From Minwuiaceae bacterium (GTDB lineage: Bacteria > Pseudomonadota > Alphaproteobacteria > Minwuiales > Minwuiaceae): a DNA stretch of 64,000 bases. Location of the stretch: positions 1 to 64,000 of the forward strand of contig JANQEE010000045.1 in the NCBI GenBank assembly GCA_028278525.1, given 5' to 3'. A program made the position numbers and the translations under genes. The notes below the pieces were generated by a model. It was not told the origin of the DNA, did no database searches, and was given only the letters and a program-made list of their open reading frames with translations. This document shows, piece after piece, positions 1-9,528 of the stretch (positions are counted from its first letter, which is position 1; every line of letters begins with the position of its first letter).

Positions 1-2582
1 GGGTGGCCGTGATCAAAGGAAAACGCCTTGAAGAGTTCGATTTCGAAACAGCGAGCAAAAAGCCGCTAAAAGGCAATATCTACCTTGCAAAAGTAACCCG
101 TGTAGAGCCGTCGCTGCAGGCGGCGTTCGTCGACTATGGCGGCAACCGACATGGGTTTCTGGCGTTCAGCGAAATCCACCCGGACTATTACCAGATCCCG
201 ATCGAGGATCGCGAGGCGCTGATCGCGCAGGAGCGGGCCGAGGAGGTCGAGAGCGCCGAGGCCGAAGAGCAGGCCGCCGATGCCGAGGCCGAACACGCCG
301 ATAAAGACGACGGCGCATCCGAAGGCGACGGCGATGCGGCCGACGCCGAGGCCGTAGGGGCGAGCGACGCTGACGAGGGCGAAGACGCCCGGGCGAGCAG
401 CGATCCGGCCGGCGACGAAGAGGCCGATGAAAGCGACGAGGCGGCCGCGCAATCCGACGGCGACGACGACGCGGAAAGCGGCGACGACAAGGTCGACGCC
501 GTGGGCGGCGACGCCTACGACGAAGTGGACCGGCCGCGCCGGGTGCACCGCCGCCACTACAAGATCCAGGAAGTCATCAAACGTCGCCAGATCCTGCTGG
601 TGCAGGTGGTCAAGGAAGAGCGCGGCAACAAAGGCGCCGCGCTGACGACCTACATGTCGCTGGCCGGCCGGTACTGCGTGCTGATGCCGAATACCGGACG
701 CGGCGGCGGCATCAGCCGCAAGATCACCAGCCCGAACGATCGCAAGCGGCTGAAGACGATCGCCAAGGACCTGGATGTGCCGGACGGCATGGGCGTCATC
801 GTGCGCACCGCCGGAATGAGCCGGAACAAATCGGAGATCAAACGCGATTTCGAATACCTGCTGCGGATATGGGACCAGATCCGGGAACTGACCCTGCAGT
901 CGACGGCCCCCTGCCTAGTCTACGAGGAAGCCAACCAGATCAAACGGGCGATCCGCGATCTCTACAACAAGGATATCGAAGAGATCCAGATCGAGGGCGA
1001 GGAAGGCTATCGCACCGCGAAAGACTTCATGCGGATGCTGATGCCGTCCCATGCCAAGCGGGTGCAGCCGTACAAGGACCGCATCCCCCTCTTCCACCGC
1101 TACCAGATCGAGCAGCAGCTGGACGCGATGTACAGCCCGGTCGTCACCCTGCCGTCGGGCGGCTACATCGTGATCAACTCGACCGAGGCTCTGGTCGCCA
1201 TCGACGTCAACTCGGGCAAGTCGACCAAAGAGCACAACATCGAGGAAACCGCCCTCAAGACCAACACGGAGGCGGCCGAAGAGACAGCCAGGCAGCTTCG
1301 GCTGCGCGACCTTGCCGGACTGATCGTCATCGACTTCATCGATATGGAGGTCAATCGCAACAACCGGGCGGTCGAGCGCAAGCTGAAGGAATGCCTGAAG
1401 GCGGACCGCGCCCGCATTCAGGTCGGCCGGATCAGCGCGTTCGGCCTGCTGGAGATGTCGCGGCAGCGGCTTCGGCCGGGTGTCCATGAAGTCAACATGG
1501 AGACCTGCGGCCACTGCGCCGGCACCGGCGTCGTGCGCTCCACGGATTCGACGGCTCTGCACGTGCTGCGCGCCATCGAAGAAGAAGGCATTCGCGACCG
1601 GAGCGATGCGATATCCGTATACGTGCCGGCGAGTGTCGCCTTCTACATCCTCAACCAGAAGCGCCAGGCGCTGACGGAGATCGAGAGCCGCTATGGCTTT
1701 AGCGTGATGCTGGAGCCGGACGACACGCTGATCCCGCCGGACCACCGCATCGAACGGCTGCGCAACCGGACCGCTGAGGGTAAGGCAACGGCCAAGCCGA
1801 TCCAGGCCGGCACCGGCGATATGGACGCCATCGTCGACGAACCGGAAGAACAGCCCGAGGACCGGTTGGGAGGCCCCGAGCAGGACGGCGATCAGGAAGA
1901 GGCGAAAGGCAAGCGCCGCCGCCGCAGGCGCCGGCGCAAGAAGCCGGGCGACGCCGACGCAGCAGCCACACAAGCCGAGACGGTGGACGCCGAGGCCGAT
2001 TCCGTCGAGCCGGAAGCGGAAGCAACAGCCGAGGCCGATGAAGACGGCGAGAGCGCCGAAGCCGATGGCGACGCGGGTGAAGAAAGCATCGCCCAGAAAC
2101 GACGTCGGCGCGGACGCCGCGGCGGACGCCGCCGGACACGCCGGCGCGATGACGAGGGTGCCGAGGAAGCCGTTGCCGATGACGCCATCGAGCAGCCGGA
2201 CGAGGCCGAGCCGGCGCCGGAAGCGGCCGAGCCCCTGGCGGCGGTGGCATCGGCAGAGCCAATAGCGGCGGAGGAACCGGAAACGCCGGAACCGGCCGTA
2301 GAGAGCGAAGACCAGCCTGCGGAACCGGTGTCGGCGGCCGCCGAGGAACCGGCGCCGGTCGAGGAAACAACCGAAACGCCCGCAGGGCCTGAGGAAGAAC
2401 CGGCCGCCGCCGAGCCGGAGGTCATCCCCCTCGCCGCGGCCAACGATCCTACGGACGCGGAACCGGCCTGGGCCGTATCCGAGCCGGAACGGGAAGCGCC
2501 GCAGCAGGACAACGAAACCGTCGAAGAGCCGGCGGCGGAAGAAAAGCCGCGCCGCCGCGGCTGGTGGAGCCGGCGCGGCTGA
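1..2582 (+). CDS. rne: Ribonuclease E/G, 5' end missing
   Basis: Endoribonuclease that processes rRNA and decays mRNA and scaffolds the degradosome. The reading frame is open from the window edge; family members normally begin about 17 residues earlier, so the GTG at position 3 is only an internal codon. An S1 domain (GNIYLAKVTRVEPSLQAAFV) is split by a long Asp/Glu/Ala-rich insertion at about residues 75-175, as seen in other alphaproteobacterial RNase E. The catalytic DNase I-like region follows (AIDVNSGKS near residue 400, IVIDFIDM near 443), then the Zn-link CxxC pair at C502/C505 in the available numbering. The C-terminal third is low-complexity: Arg-rich patches (KRRRRRRRRKK, RRGRRGGRRRTRRR) between acidic stretches, typical of the disordered RNA- and partner-binding tail. 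It converges on the aminotransferase gene 6 bp away. Confidence 0.95.
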   Translation, partial: VAVIKGKRLEEFDFETASKKPLKGNIYLAKVTRVEPSLQAAFVDYGGNRHGFLAFSEIHPDYYQIPIEDREALIAQERAEEVESAEAEEQAADAEAEHADKDDGASEGDGDAADAEAVGASDADEGEDARASSDPAGDEEADESDEAAAQSDGDDDAESGDDKVDAVGGDAYDEVDRPRRVHRRHYKIQEVIKRRQILLVQVVKEERGNKGAALTTYMSLAGRYCVLMPNTGRGGGISRKITSPNDRKRLKTIAKDLDVPDGMGVIVRTAGMSRNKSEIKRDFEYLLRIWDQIRELTLQSTAPCLVYEEANQIKRAIRDLYNKDIEEIQIEGEEGYRTAKDFMRMLMPSHAKRVQPYKDRIPLFHRYQIEQQLDAMYSPVVTLPSGGYIVINSTEALVAIDVNSGKSTKEHNIEETALKTNTEAAEETARQLRLRDLAGLIVIDFIDMEVNRNNRAVERKLKECLKADRARIQVGRISAFGLLEMSRQRLRPGVHEVNMETCGHCAGTGVVRSTDSTALHVLRAIEEEGIRDRSDAISVYVPASVAFYILNQKRQALTEIESRYGFSVMLEPDDTLIPPDHRIERLRNRTAEGKATAKPIQAGTGDMDAIVDEPEEQPEDRLGGPEQDGDQEEAKGKRRRRRRRRKKPGDADAAATQAETVDAEADSVEPEAEATAEADEDGESAEADGDAGEESIAQKRRRRGRRGGRRRTRRRDDEGAEEAVADDAIEQPDEAEPAPEAAEPLAAVASAEPIAAEEPETPEPAVESEDQPAEPVSAAAEEPAPVEETTETPAGPEEEPAAAEPEVIPLAAANDPTDAEPAWAVSEPEREAPQQDNETVEEPAAEEKPRRRGWWSRRG

Positions 2583-2588
2583 ACCGCC

Positions 2589-3731
2589 CTAACTGAGCCA
2601 GGTCTTAAGACGCCGCGCCGCCTCGGCCATATCTTCGGTCGAGCCGGCGAAAGAAAACCGGACGAAGCCGCTGCCCTGGGTGGCATCGAAATCGATGCCC
2701 GGGGTGGCGGCAACGCCGACCTCCGCCAGCATTCGGCGGCAGAAATCCGGCGAATCGTTGGTGAAACGGCGGACGTCCGCGTAGATGTAGAACGCGCCGT
2801 CGGCGGGCGCCAGCTTGTCCAGGCCCGCCGCCGGAAGCTCGTTCAGCAGCAGGTCGCGGTTGACGCGGTAGCGGGCGACATTGGCGTCCAGTTCATCCCG
2901 GCAGTCGAACGCCGCCAAGCCGGCGCGCTGCGACAAGGTCGGCGCCGATATGAACATGTTCTGGGCCAGACATTCCACGGCCCGCAGCAGATCCTCCGGC
3001 ACCACCATCCAGCCAAGCCGCCAGCCGGTCATCGAGAAGTATTTCGAGAAGCTGTTGATGACGATGGCCTCGTCGGTCAGCGAGAGGACGGTCTCGGCCG
3101 GCCCGTGATAGGTGATGCCGTGATAGATCTCGTCAACGATCAGGCGTAACTGATTGATTTTGCAATGATCGACAAGCGCCTGCATCGCCGGCCCGTCGAG
3201 CATGGTACCCGTCGGATTGGCCGGGCTTGCGACCAGCAACCCGTCCAGCCCGCCGGGCGCGGCGGACAGAGACTGCGAGGTCGGCTGAAAGCGGCTGCCC
3301 TCGCCCGCCGGCAGCACCACCGGCTCTATGTCCAGCGCGGCGAGGATGTTGCGGTAACCCGGATAGTAGGGTTCGCCGATGGCGACCCGGGCGCCGGCGT
3401 CGAACGCCGCGATAAAGCCGAGCAGAAAGCCGCCCGACGAGCCGGTCGTCACGACGATCCGCCGCTCCGGCACGGTCACGCCGTAATAGTCACGGTAATG
3501 CTGTGCGATGCGGGCGCGCAGCTCGGGAATGCCGAGCGCTTCCGTATAGCCCAGCCGGTCTTCGGACAACGCCGCCTTCGCCGCCTCCAGCACACCGCGC
3601 GGGGCCGATGTGCTGGGCTGGCCGACCTCCAGATGCAGGACATCGCCGCCGGCGGCTTCGCGTTCGTTCGCCGCCTTCATGACCTCCATGACGATGAAGG
3701 GCGATATCTCACTGCGTTTGGACGATTTCAT
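2589..3731 (-). CDS. Class I/II PLP-dependent aminotransferase
   Basis: Cytosolic fold-type I aminotransferase of about 380 residues, in the aspartate/aromatic aminotransferase superfamily. Seen: substrate-side motif VGQPSTSAP, the cofactor stretch ASPANPTGT, VDEIYHGI, and SFSKYFSMTGWRLGW, whose Lys (about residue 230) should form the Schiff base. The chosen ATG gives MKSSKRSEISPF; an upstream in-frame ATG would add 23 residues with no family counterpart and would run into the neighbouring gene. It lies 11 bp downstream of the gamma-glutamyltransferase-like lipoprotein on the same strand, so they probably share a transcript. Substrate cannot be read from sequence; amino acid:2-oxoglutarate or pyruvate transamination is the family expectation. 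Confidence 0.88.
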   Translation of the reverse strand: MKSSKRSEISPFIVMEVMKAANEREAAGGDVLHLEVGQPSTSAPRGVLEAAKAALSEDRLGYTEALGIPELRARIAQHYRDYYGVTVPERRIVVTTGSSGGFLLGFIAAFDAGARVAIGEPYYPGYRNILAALDIEPVVLPAGEGSRFQPTSQSLSAAPGGLDGLLVASPANPTGTMLDGPAMQALVDHCKINQLRLIVDEIYHGITYHGPAETVLSLTDEAIVINSFSKYFSMTGWRLGWMVVPEDLLRAVECLAQNMFISAPTLSQRAGLAAFDCRDELDANVARYRVNRDLLLNELPAAGLDKLAPADGAFYIYADVRRFTNDSPDFCRRMLAEVGVAATPGIDFDATQGSGFVRFSFAGSTEDMAEAARRLKTWLS

Positions 3732-3742
3732 AAAGCTGTCTC

Positions 3743-5203
3743 TCAACTCGGTGTATCCAGCGCCTGGCCGAAACCGCGCGGATCGGATCGAAATTGGCAC
3801 TGGCCCGCGATCAGCCCGCCCGACCCCATCGCACAGAACACCGCATTAACACGGCCAAGCGCCGGTGTCTCGACGGTTTCCACGCCCTCGTCCCGCGGCA
3901 AAGCCGCATCAGGTTCGCGCAACACGATCTCGCCCGGCCCGATACGAAAGGCACGCGGCGCGGCCAAGGCCTGGGCAAGCGGCTGCCGGCGGCCGAGCGT
4001 CGCCCGCCCGACCCGGGCGAGAACGGCGGGCGCAATGGCGCCGCCACCGCCGGCCCCGGCAAAGACGACGCCGGAGGGCGCCGCGACAACGACCGGCGCC
4101 ATGTAGTCCCGGCCATCGAAACTGGTTTCACCGCCCGCCGCCGCGGCCGGCGCGACGAACAACCCGGTCAGCGGCAATCGAACGCCGGTGCCGAATGGCC
4201 GGAACATCGTGGCGACGCAGGCGACGGCATTGCCCGATCCGTCCATGGTGGCGAATCCCGTGGTGGCGACTCCGCCCAAAGGCGCGCCCCGCGGCAGCCC
4301 TGAGATCTCGAGGATATCGTCGCGGTCTTCCGCTTTGAGCCACGCCTGTCGCAGCCTGTCGCCGCCGGATGTGGCGATCGTATAGACGGTCGAGCCGTCG
4401 AACGGCAGACCACCTGCCGCGCCCCAGGTCGGACGATAGTTCCGCAGGTCCGCCCGGCTGATCGGCGCGCCGAGTTCGGCGAGTTCTCCGGCGACGGTCG
4501 CCGCCAACTGTCCGGTATAGAAATCGCCGGCGCCGAGCCGGCCGATGCGGGCCAGAACCGTCGACAGCGCGATCTGGCGCAGCCGGTCGCCGGGCCGCCG
4601 GCGGCCGTTTTCGTCCAGGCCATAGAGGGCCACGACACCGGGCGCCGCCGCGACCCGATTGGGCAGGCGGCCGATCGCATCGTCCAGAGACCGCGATATG
4701 GGATAGCCGGCCCGGGCGAACGCTTCCGCCGGGGCGACCAGCCGGGACCACGGCAGGCGGCCGAGACGGACATGCAAAGAGCCGAGGCCGCGCACGACGC
4801 CCGGCACCGACGCCCCGCCCCCGGCCGCCGGCGTTGCCGGCAAGAATACCACCGACCAGGCCCGGCCGGTCGACGCGACGTAGGCAACGCATACGCCACC
4901 GCCGCCCAGGCCGGCGGCGCTTGGATAGGTAACCGAAAGGGCAAAATAAAGCGCGACCGCCGCGTCCGCCGCGCTGCCGCCGTCCTCGAGCACATCGCGC
5001 GCCGCCAGGGCGGCATTCGGCTCGTCCGCGACCACACCGCCGGAAACCGCCACCCCCCGACCGCCAGGGGACCCTGCCCCGGTATCCAGGCAACCCGCCA
5101 CGCTCAACGCCGCGGCAATTGCAAGACCTACCGATTGACGATGCCCGGAACGGCACTTAGGTTGAGGTTTGGACCATGGAGAAAGCCACTTGAGAAGCCG
5201 CAT
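3743..5203 (-). CDS. Gamma-glutamyltransferase-like lipoprotein
   Basis: Ntn-hydrolase related to gamma-glutamyltranspeptidase (about 486 residues, shorter than the usual 560-580). The small-subunit start is recognisable as TTGFATMDGSGNAV; T314 of this model aligns with the catalytic, self-cleaving Thr, but the family His two positions on is Gly. A hydrophobic segment ending in the lipobox LSVAGC (Cys near residue 38) suggests an envelope lipoprotein after an unusually long n-region. The large-subunit signature DGGSAADAAVA is present. Start is uncertain: the ATG at 5203 is the only plausible one near the signal peptide (an in-frame ATG at 5221 adds six residues), and it makes the 5' ends of this gene and the divergent peptidase overlap. 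Activity on glutathione or another gamma-glutamyl compound is inferred only. Confidence 0.75.
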   Translation of the reverse strand: MRLLKWLSPWSKPQPKCRSGHRQSVGLAIAAALSVAGCLDTGAGSPGGRGVAVSGGVVADEPNAALAARDVLEDGGSAADAAVALYFALSVTYPSAAGLGGGGVCVAYVASTGRAWSVVFLPATPAAGGGASVPGVVRGLGSLHVRLGRLPWSRLVAPAEAFARAGYPISRSLDDAIGRLPNRVAAAPGVVALYGLDENGRRRPGDRLRQIALSTVLARIGRLGAGDFYTGQLAATVAGELAELGAPISRADLRNYRPTWGAAGGLPFDGSTVYTIATSGGDRLRQAWLKAEDRDDILEISGLPRGAPLGGVATTGFATMDGSGNAVACVATMFRPFGTGVRLPLTGLFVAPAAAAGGETSFDGRDYMAPVVVAAPSGVVFAGAGGGGAIAPAVLARVGRATLGRRQPLAQALAAPRAFRIGPGEIVLREPDAALPRDEGVETVETPALGRVNAVFCAMGSGGLIAGQCQFRSDPRGFGQALDTPS

Positions 5204-6536
5204 TCTCCCACTTTTTATCATTTTCGCGATTATCTTCGGAAACGTTCGCGCGAGCTGGGCTCAGCAAGGCGGACTGTCGTTGATTCGGGACGCGGAGATT
5301 GAAGATACCATCCGCCATTATGCCGCGCCAGTTTTCGAGGCCGCCGGCCTGGACGCGGGTGCGGTGAGCGTTCACCTGGTCAACAACAACCAACTGAACG
5401 CGTTCGTCGCAGGGGGGCAAAGAATATTCGTTTTCACAGGGTTATTGCTGAGAGTTGAGACGCCGAATCAATTGATCGGGGTGCTCGCCCACGAAACCGG
5501 CCACATTTCGGGCGGCCATCTGGCCCGGACCCAGGATGCCCTCCGCAGCGCCACCACCGCGTCGATCATTACGTTCATTCTGGGCGCGGCGGCGCTGGCC
5601 GCCGGCGGCGGCCAGGCGGCCGGCGCGATCATCGCCAGCGGCGGCGCCGTAGGCCAACGCCAGTTCCTTAAATATTCCCGCACCCAGGAGGGCGCGGCCG
5701 ATCAGGCCGCCATGACCTACCTGGAGGCGACCGGCCAATCGGGACGGGGTTTAGCGGAGTTTCTGGACGTCCTGGGCGACCAGGAGGCGCTGGTCACCTC
5801 GCGCCAGGACCCCTATGCCCGAAGCCACCCGATCAGCCGGGAACGGATCGCCGCGTTATCCGACCGGATCCGCAACTCGCCCTACCGCGATCAGCCGGAC
5901 ACCGCGGAAAACATCATGCGTCTGAAGCGGATGCAGGCGAAGCTTTACGGTTTTCTGAAGTCGAAATCCCGCACGCTGCGCAAATACCCGATCAGCGATC
6001 AGTCGCTGCCGGCCCGCTATGCCCGCGCAATCGCCTATTACCGCGTGCCGGAACTGGATGCGGCCCTGCCGGAGATCGACAAGCTGATCGCCGAGTCGCC
6101 GAACGACCCCTACTTCCGCGAACTGAAAGGCCAGGTTTTGTTCGAGAACGGACGCATCGCGGAATCGGTGCCGCCGAACGAGGCGGCCGTGAAGTTGAAG
6201 CCACAATCGCCACTGCTGCGGTTCGGCCTGGCGCGCGCCCAGATCGCGACCGGAGACCCCGCACTGAACCGCGCCGCGATCCGCCATCTGGAGGAGGTCG
6301 TGCGCCTGGACGACGAAATGCCGGGCGCCTGGGCGCAGCTTGCGATCGCCTATGGCCGCGACGGGCAGCTTGGGCTGTCGGCGCTGTCCAGCGCGGAGCA
6401 GTTCTTCCTGACCGGCAAAAAGAAAGACGCCCGGCAACAGGCCGCCCGCGCCCAGAAACGGCTGCCCGAAGGATCGCCGGGCTGGCTTCGCGCGGTCGAC
6501 ATCGAAAACGCCGCGAAGAAAGACAAAGATAAATGA
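5190..6536 (+). CDS. M48-family Zn metallopeptidase with C-terminal TPR repeats
   Basis: Periplasmic BepA/YfgC-like protease expected to act in outer-membrane protein quality control. An N-terminal signal peptide (RILPLFIIFAIIFGNVRASWAQ) precedes the peptidase domain. Zn-binding HETGH has H101, E102 and H105; the downstream region TQEGAADQAA contains the third ligand Glu. A hydrophobic Ala/Gly-rich segment follows the active site, and residues after about 270 form TPR-like helices. The start is a TTG at 5190 with GGAGA 8 bases upstream; an alternative TTG at 5169 adds seven residues and has a poorer ribosome site. The gene is divergent from, and overlaps the 5' end of, the lipoprotein gene. 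glpK follows 18 bp later. Confidence 0.88.
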   Translation: MRSRILPLFIIFAIIFGNVRASWAQQGGLSLIRDAEIEDTIRHYAAPVFEAAGLDAGAVSVHLVNNNQLNAFVAGGQRIFVFTGLLLRVETPNQLIGVLAHETGHISGGHLARTQDALRSATTASIITFILGAAALAAGGGQAAGAIIASGGAVGQRQFLKYSRTQEGAADQAAMTYLEATGQSGRGLAEFLDVLGDQEALVTSRQDPYARSHPISRERIAALSDRIRNSPYRDQPDTAENIMRLKRMQAKLYGFLKSKSRTLRKYPISDQSLPARYARAIAYYRVPELDAALPEIDKLIAESPNDPYFRELKGQVLFENGRIAESVPPNEAAVKLKPQSPLLRFGLARAQIATGDPALNRAAIRHLEEVVRLDDEMPGAWAQLAIAYGRDGQLGLSALSSAEQFFLTGKKKDARQQAARAQKRLPEGSPGWLRAVDIENAAKKDKDK

Positions 6537-6554
6537 CCGTGCCGGGATGCAGGC

Positions 6555-8063
6555 ATGGTTAGCGATCCGTTGGTGCTGGCGCTGGACCAGGGCACCACGT
6601 CCAGCCGCGCGATCCTGTTCGACCGACAGGGCAGCCCGCGAGGCACCGCCCAGGTCGAACTGCCGCAGATCTTCCCGAAACCGGGCTGGGTCGAGCACGA
6701 TGCCGAGCGCATCTGGCAGGACACCCTGAAAGTCGCCCGCACGGTCCTGTCCGAACAGGACGTTGCGGCCGACCGTATCGACAGCATCGGCATCACCAAC
6801 CAGCGCGAGACGGCGGTCCTGTGGGACCGGCAAAACGGCCGTCCGGTCCACAACGCAGTCGTGTGGCAGGACCGGCGGACGGCCGACCTCTGCCATCGAC
6901 TGAAGAACGATGGGCAAGAGGCTGTTGTACAAGAGAAATCCGGCCTTCTTCTGGACCCATACTTCTCCGCGACCAAAGTCGCTTGGCTGCTGGACAACAT
7001 CCCCGGGGCGCGCGCGGCGGCGGAACGCGGCGACCTGGCGTTCGGCACCGTGGATAGCTGGCTGCTGTGGAACCTGACCGGCGGCAAGGTGCATGCGACC
7101 GACGCGACCAACGCCGCGCGGACCATGCTCTACAATATCCACGATCAGGCGTGGGACGACGACCTGCTTCGCCTGTTCGACATCCCGCATGCGGTTCTGC
7201 CGGATGTTAAAGACTGCGCCGGGCCATTCGGCGAGACCGACCCTGCCCTGTTCGGCCACGCTATCCCGATCACCGGCATCGCCGGCGATCAGCAGGCGGC
7301 GACGTTCGGCCAGGCGGCGTTCGAGCCCGGCATGATCAAGAGCACCTACGGCACCGGCTGCTTCGCGCTGCTGAACACCGGCGAGCACGCGGTGCAGTCC
7401 GACAACCGGCTGCTGACGACCATTGCCTGGCGGCTGGGCGGCAAGGCGGTCTATGCCCTGGAAGGCAGCATCTTCGTCGCCGGCGCCGCGGTGCAATGGC
7501 TGCGCGACGACCTGAAGATCATCGGCGATGCGGCGGAGACCGAGCGCCTGGCCGGCGGGATCGAGGATTGCGGCGGCGTCTATCTGGTGCCGGCCTTCGT
7601 CGGGCTCGGCGCGCCGCACTGGGACCCGGAAGCGCGCGGCGCCCTGATCGGGCTGACGCGGAGCAGCGGCATCGCCGAAATCGCCCGCGCGGCGCTTGAA
7701 GCGGTCTGCTACCAGACCCGCGACCTGATGGGTGCGATGGCAGCGGACAGCTTCATTCAGGGACGCGCCGCGCCGTCGGCGCTGCGCGTCGACGGCGGCA
7801 TGGTCGCGAACGACTGGGCCATGCAGTTCCTGAGCGACATTCTGGACCTGCCGGTCGACCGGCCGACGGTGGCAGAAACGACAGCGCTGGGCGCCGCCTA
7901 TCTGGCCGGTTTGGAAACAGGCTTTTATGGGGGGCTGAAGGAGATCGCCGAGAACTGGCAGCGCGACCGGGCCTGGCAGCCGACCATGCCGGCGGCACGG
8001 CGGGACGCGCTCTATGCCGGATGGCGGGACGCCGTCGGCCGGGTCGCATCCGGCCGGGCTTAA
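6555..8063 (+). CDS. glpK: Glycerol kinase
   Basis: FGGY-family kinase that phosphorylates glycerol to sn-glycerol 3-phosphate with ATP. The 502-residue length is the family norm. Seen: N-terminal phosphate-binding [16 protein letters not shown], the PGWVEHD motif, [16 protein letters not shown], the central [22 protein letters not shown], and the C-terminal FGGY-type signature [20 protein letters not shown]. It follows the M48 peptidase by 18 bp on the same strand but is functionally unrelated. No glycerol facilitator, glpD or glpR is nearby, so the rest of glycerol metabolism must lie elsewhere. Confidence 0.96.
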   Translation: MVSDPLVLALDQGTTSSRAILFDRQGSPRGTAQVELPQIFPKPGWVEHDAERIWQDTLKVARTVLSEQDVAADRIDSIGITNQRETAVLWDRQNGRPVHNAVVWQDRRTADLCHRLKNDGQEAVVQEKSGLLLDPYFSATKVAWLLDNIPGARAAAERGDLAFGTVDSWLLWNLTGGKVHATDATNAARTMLYNIHDQAWDDDLLRLFDIPHAVLPDVKDCAGPFGETDPALFGHAIPITGIAGDQQAATFGQAAFEPGMIKSTYGTGCFALLNTGEHAVQSDNRLLTTIAWRLGGKAVYALEGSIFVAGAAVQWLRDDLKIIGDAAETERLAGGIEDCGGVYLVPAFVGLGAPHWDPEARGALIGLTRSSGIAEIARAALEAVCYQTRDLMGAMAADSFIQGRAAPSALRVDGGMVANDWAMQFLSDILDLPVDRPTVAETTALGAAYLAGLETGFYGGLKEIAENWQRDRAWQPTMPAARRDALYAGWRDAVGRVASGRA

Positions 8064-8162
8064 GCCGGCGATCACCGGGTTTTGCATTGAGCCCGGAGCA
8101 TCGGGAAGCCATAGTCCGGGCCAGACAGTCGGAACCGAACGATGTACGGAGTTAAGGTGCCC

Positions 8163-8927
8163 ATGATCGACGCGCTTCGCAGTTTCGGCCGCATTGCCGC
8201 CGTATTGACGGCTCTTCTGATGCTGCCGGCACCGGCAACGGCGGCCGACCCGCAGGCTACGCCCGACCGGCAAGCGATCGAGAAGATCGTCCGGGACTAC
8301 CTGATCCGGAACCCGGAGGTCATCGTCGAGGCATTGGAGGAACTGGAACGGCGGCGCGAAGTCGCGGAGCAGGAACGCGCGCGGGAGGCCATCATCACCC
8401 ATCGGGCCGCCCTGCTCGACGACCCCGGCTCGTACGTCGCCGGCAACGCCGAAGGCGACGTCACCATCGTCGAGTTCTTCGACTACCGCTGCCCGTACTG
8501 CAAGCGCAGCCTGGGCGCGTTGATGGCGACGCTGGAGAACGACCCGAACGTCCGCGTCGTGTTCAAGGAGTTTCCGATCCTGGGCGAGGAATCGGTGCTG
8601 GCATCGCGCGCCGCCATCGCATCGATCCAACAGGGCAAGTATCTCGATTACCACAACGCCCTGATGGAATCCGGCAACGACCTGAACGAACAGTCAGTGC
8701 TGCAGATCGCCCGCGAGGTCGGCCTGGACGCCGACAAACTGATGGCCGACATGTTCAGCAACGAAGTAACGGAAATCATCCGGGCCAACTACCTGCTGGC
8801 CGAAGCCCTCGGCATTGGCGGCACGCCCGCCTTCGTGATCGGCGACACGCTGGTCCCCGGCGCGGTCGACGAGCAGCGTTTCGCCGAACTGATCCAGGAA
8901 GCGCGTACCGGCTGCCTGACCTGCTAA
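8163..8927 (+). CDS. DsbA-family thiol:disulfide oxidoreductase
   Basis: Secreted thioredoxin-fold protein of the DsbA/ScsC type, about 254 residues. A signal peptide (AAVLTALLMLPAPATAA) is followed by a helical N-terminal extension rich in Glu/Arg (about residues 30-80) that in this subgroup can mediate oligomerisation. The active site is C110-P-Y-C113 inside FFDYRCPYCKRS, and the cis-Pro loop is GIGGTPAFVIG. The protein ends in a second pair, CLTC, one residue from the C-terminus, which is unusual and may be redox active. The start at 8163 is preferred over an ATG at 8142 because AAGGTG precedes it and the signal peptide then has the usual n-region. Whether it oxidises or isomerises substrates is not evident. 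Confidence 0.88.
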   Translation: MIDALRSFGRIAAVLTALLMLPAPATAADPQATPDRQAIEKIVRDYLIRNPEVIVEALEELERRREVAEQERAREAIITHRAALLDDPGSYVAGNAEGDVTIVEFFDYRCPYCKRSLGALMATLENDPNVRVVFKEFPILGEESVLASRAAIASIQQGKYLDYHNALMESGNDLNEQSVLQIAREVGLDADKLMADMFSNEVTEIIRANYLLAEALGIGGTPAFVIGDTLVPGAVDEQRFAELIQEARTGCLTC

Positions 8928-8939
8928 AAGAGGCGGCCA

Positions 8940-9455
8940 TTGGGGCAACCACCGCAAACCGAGCCGCCAAGTGTAATCGTCCGCGATGCGGAGGCCGCCG
9001 ACCGGCCGGTACTGGTCCGCTTCATGGCCGCTTTGCAGGACGTCGAACGAACCCTGCATCCGAATCGCCTTCCCGGCAACGAGGTTGCCGACGGCCACCT
9101 TGCCTATCTTGAATCCCTGGTGCGCGACCGGCGGGGACGCGTGCTCGTGGCGGACTACAACGGCGCGCCGGCTGGATTCCTGATCTGCATGGTTGAAGCA
9201 GCGGAGAGCTACATCGCGCCGTCCGACCGAACATTCGGATTGATTTCCGATCTGTTTGTGGTCCCCGAGCGTCGCGGCGGCGGCATCGGACGGGCGTTGA
9301 TGGCGGAAGCCGAGGCGCATTTTCGCAGCCTCGGCATGGCCCAAATCCTGATCGCGACAATGGCGGCGAACCGCCCGGCCTATGAGACCTATCGGGAGCT
9401 CGGCTACGCCGATTACGAGATCGTGATGGAGAAACGGCTCGACCGGCCGGATTAG
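8940..9455 (+). CDS. GNAT-family N-acetyltransferase
   Basis: Cytosolic acetyl-CoA-dependent acyltransferase of 171 residues. The GNAT core is clear: the strand FGLISDLFVVPERRGGGIGRALM contains the acetyl-CoA pyrophosphate loop (RRGGGIG), followed by AEAHFRSLGMAQILIATMAANRPAYETYRELGY, the usual motif B end. Translation starts at a TTG with AGAGG about six bases upstream, 12 bp after the DsbA-like gene, so the two are probably co-transcribed. The acetyl acceptor (small molecule, tRNA or protein) cannot be inferred. Confidence 0.82.
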   Translation: MGQPPQTEPPSVIVRDAEAADRPVLVRFMAALQDVERTLHPNRLPGNEVADGHLAYLESLVRDRRGRVLVADYNGAPAGFLICMVEAAESYIAPSDRTFGLISDLFVVPERRGGGIGRALMAEAEAHFRSLGMAQILIATMAANRPAYETYRELGYADYEIVMEKRLDRPD

Positions 9456-9528
9456 CGGGTAGCGCCGTTTGACTATCTGACGGGACGGGCCACACTAAAT
9501 CGCGACGAAATCAACGGGAGGCGGAACA

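Noticed and set aside
5856-8654. 932-codon open frame on the minus strand
   Set aside because: It runs antisense across the M48 peptidase, glpK and dsbA genes, which have clear family motifs; long antisense frames are common in GC-rich coding DNA and this one has no recognisable domain.
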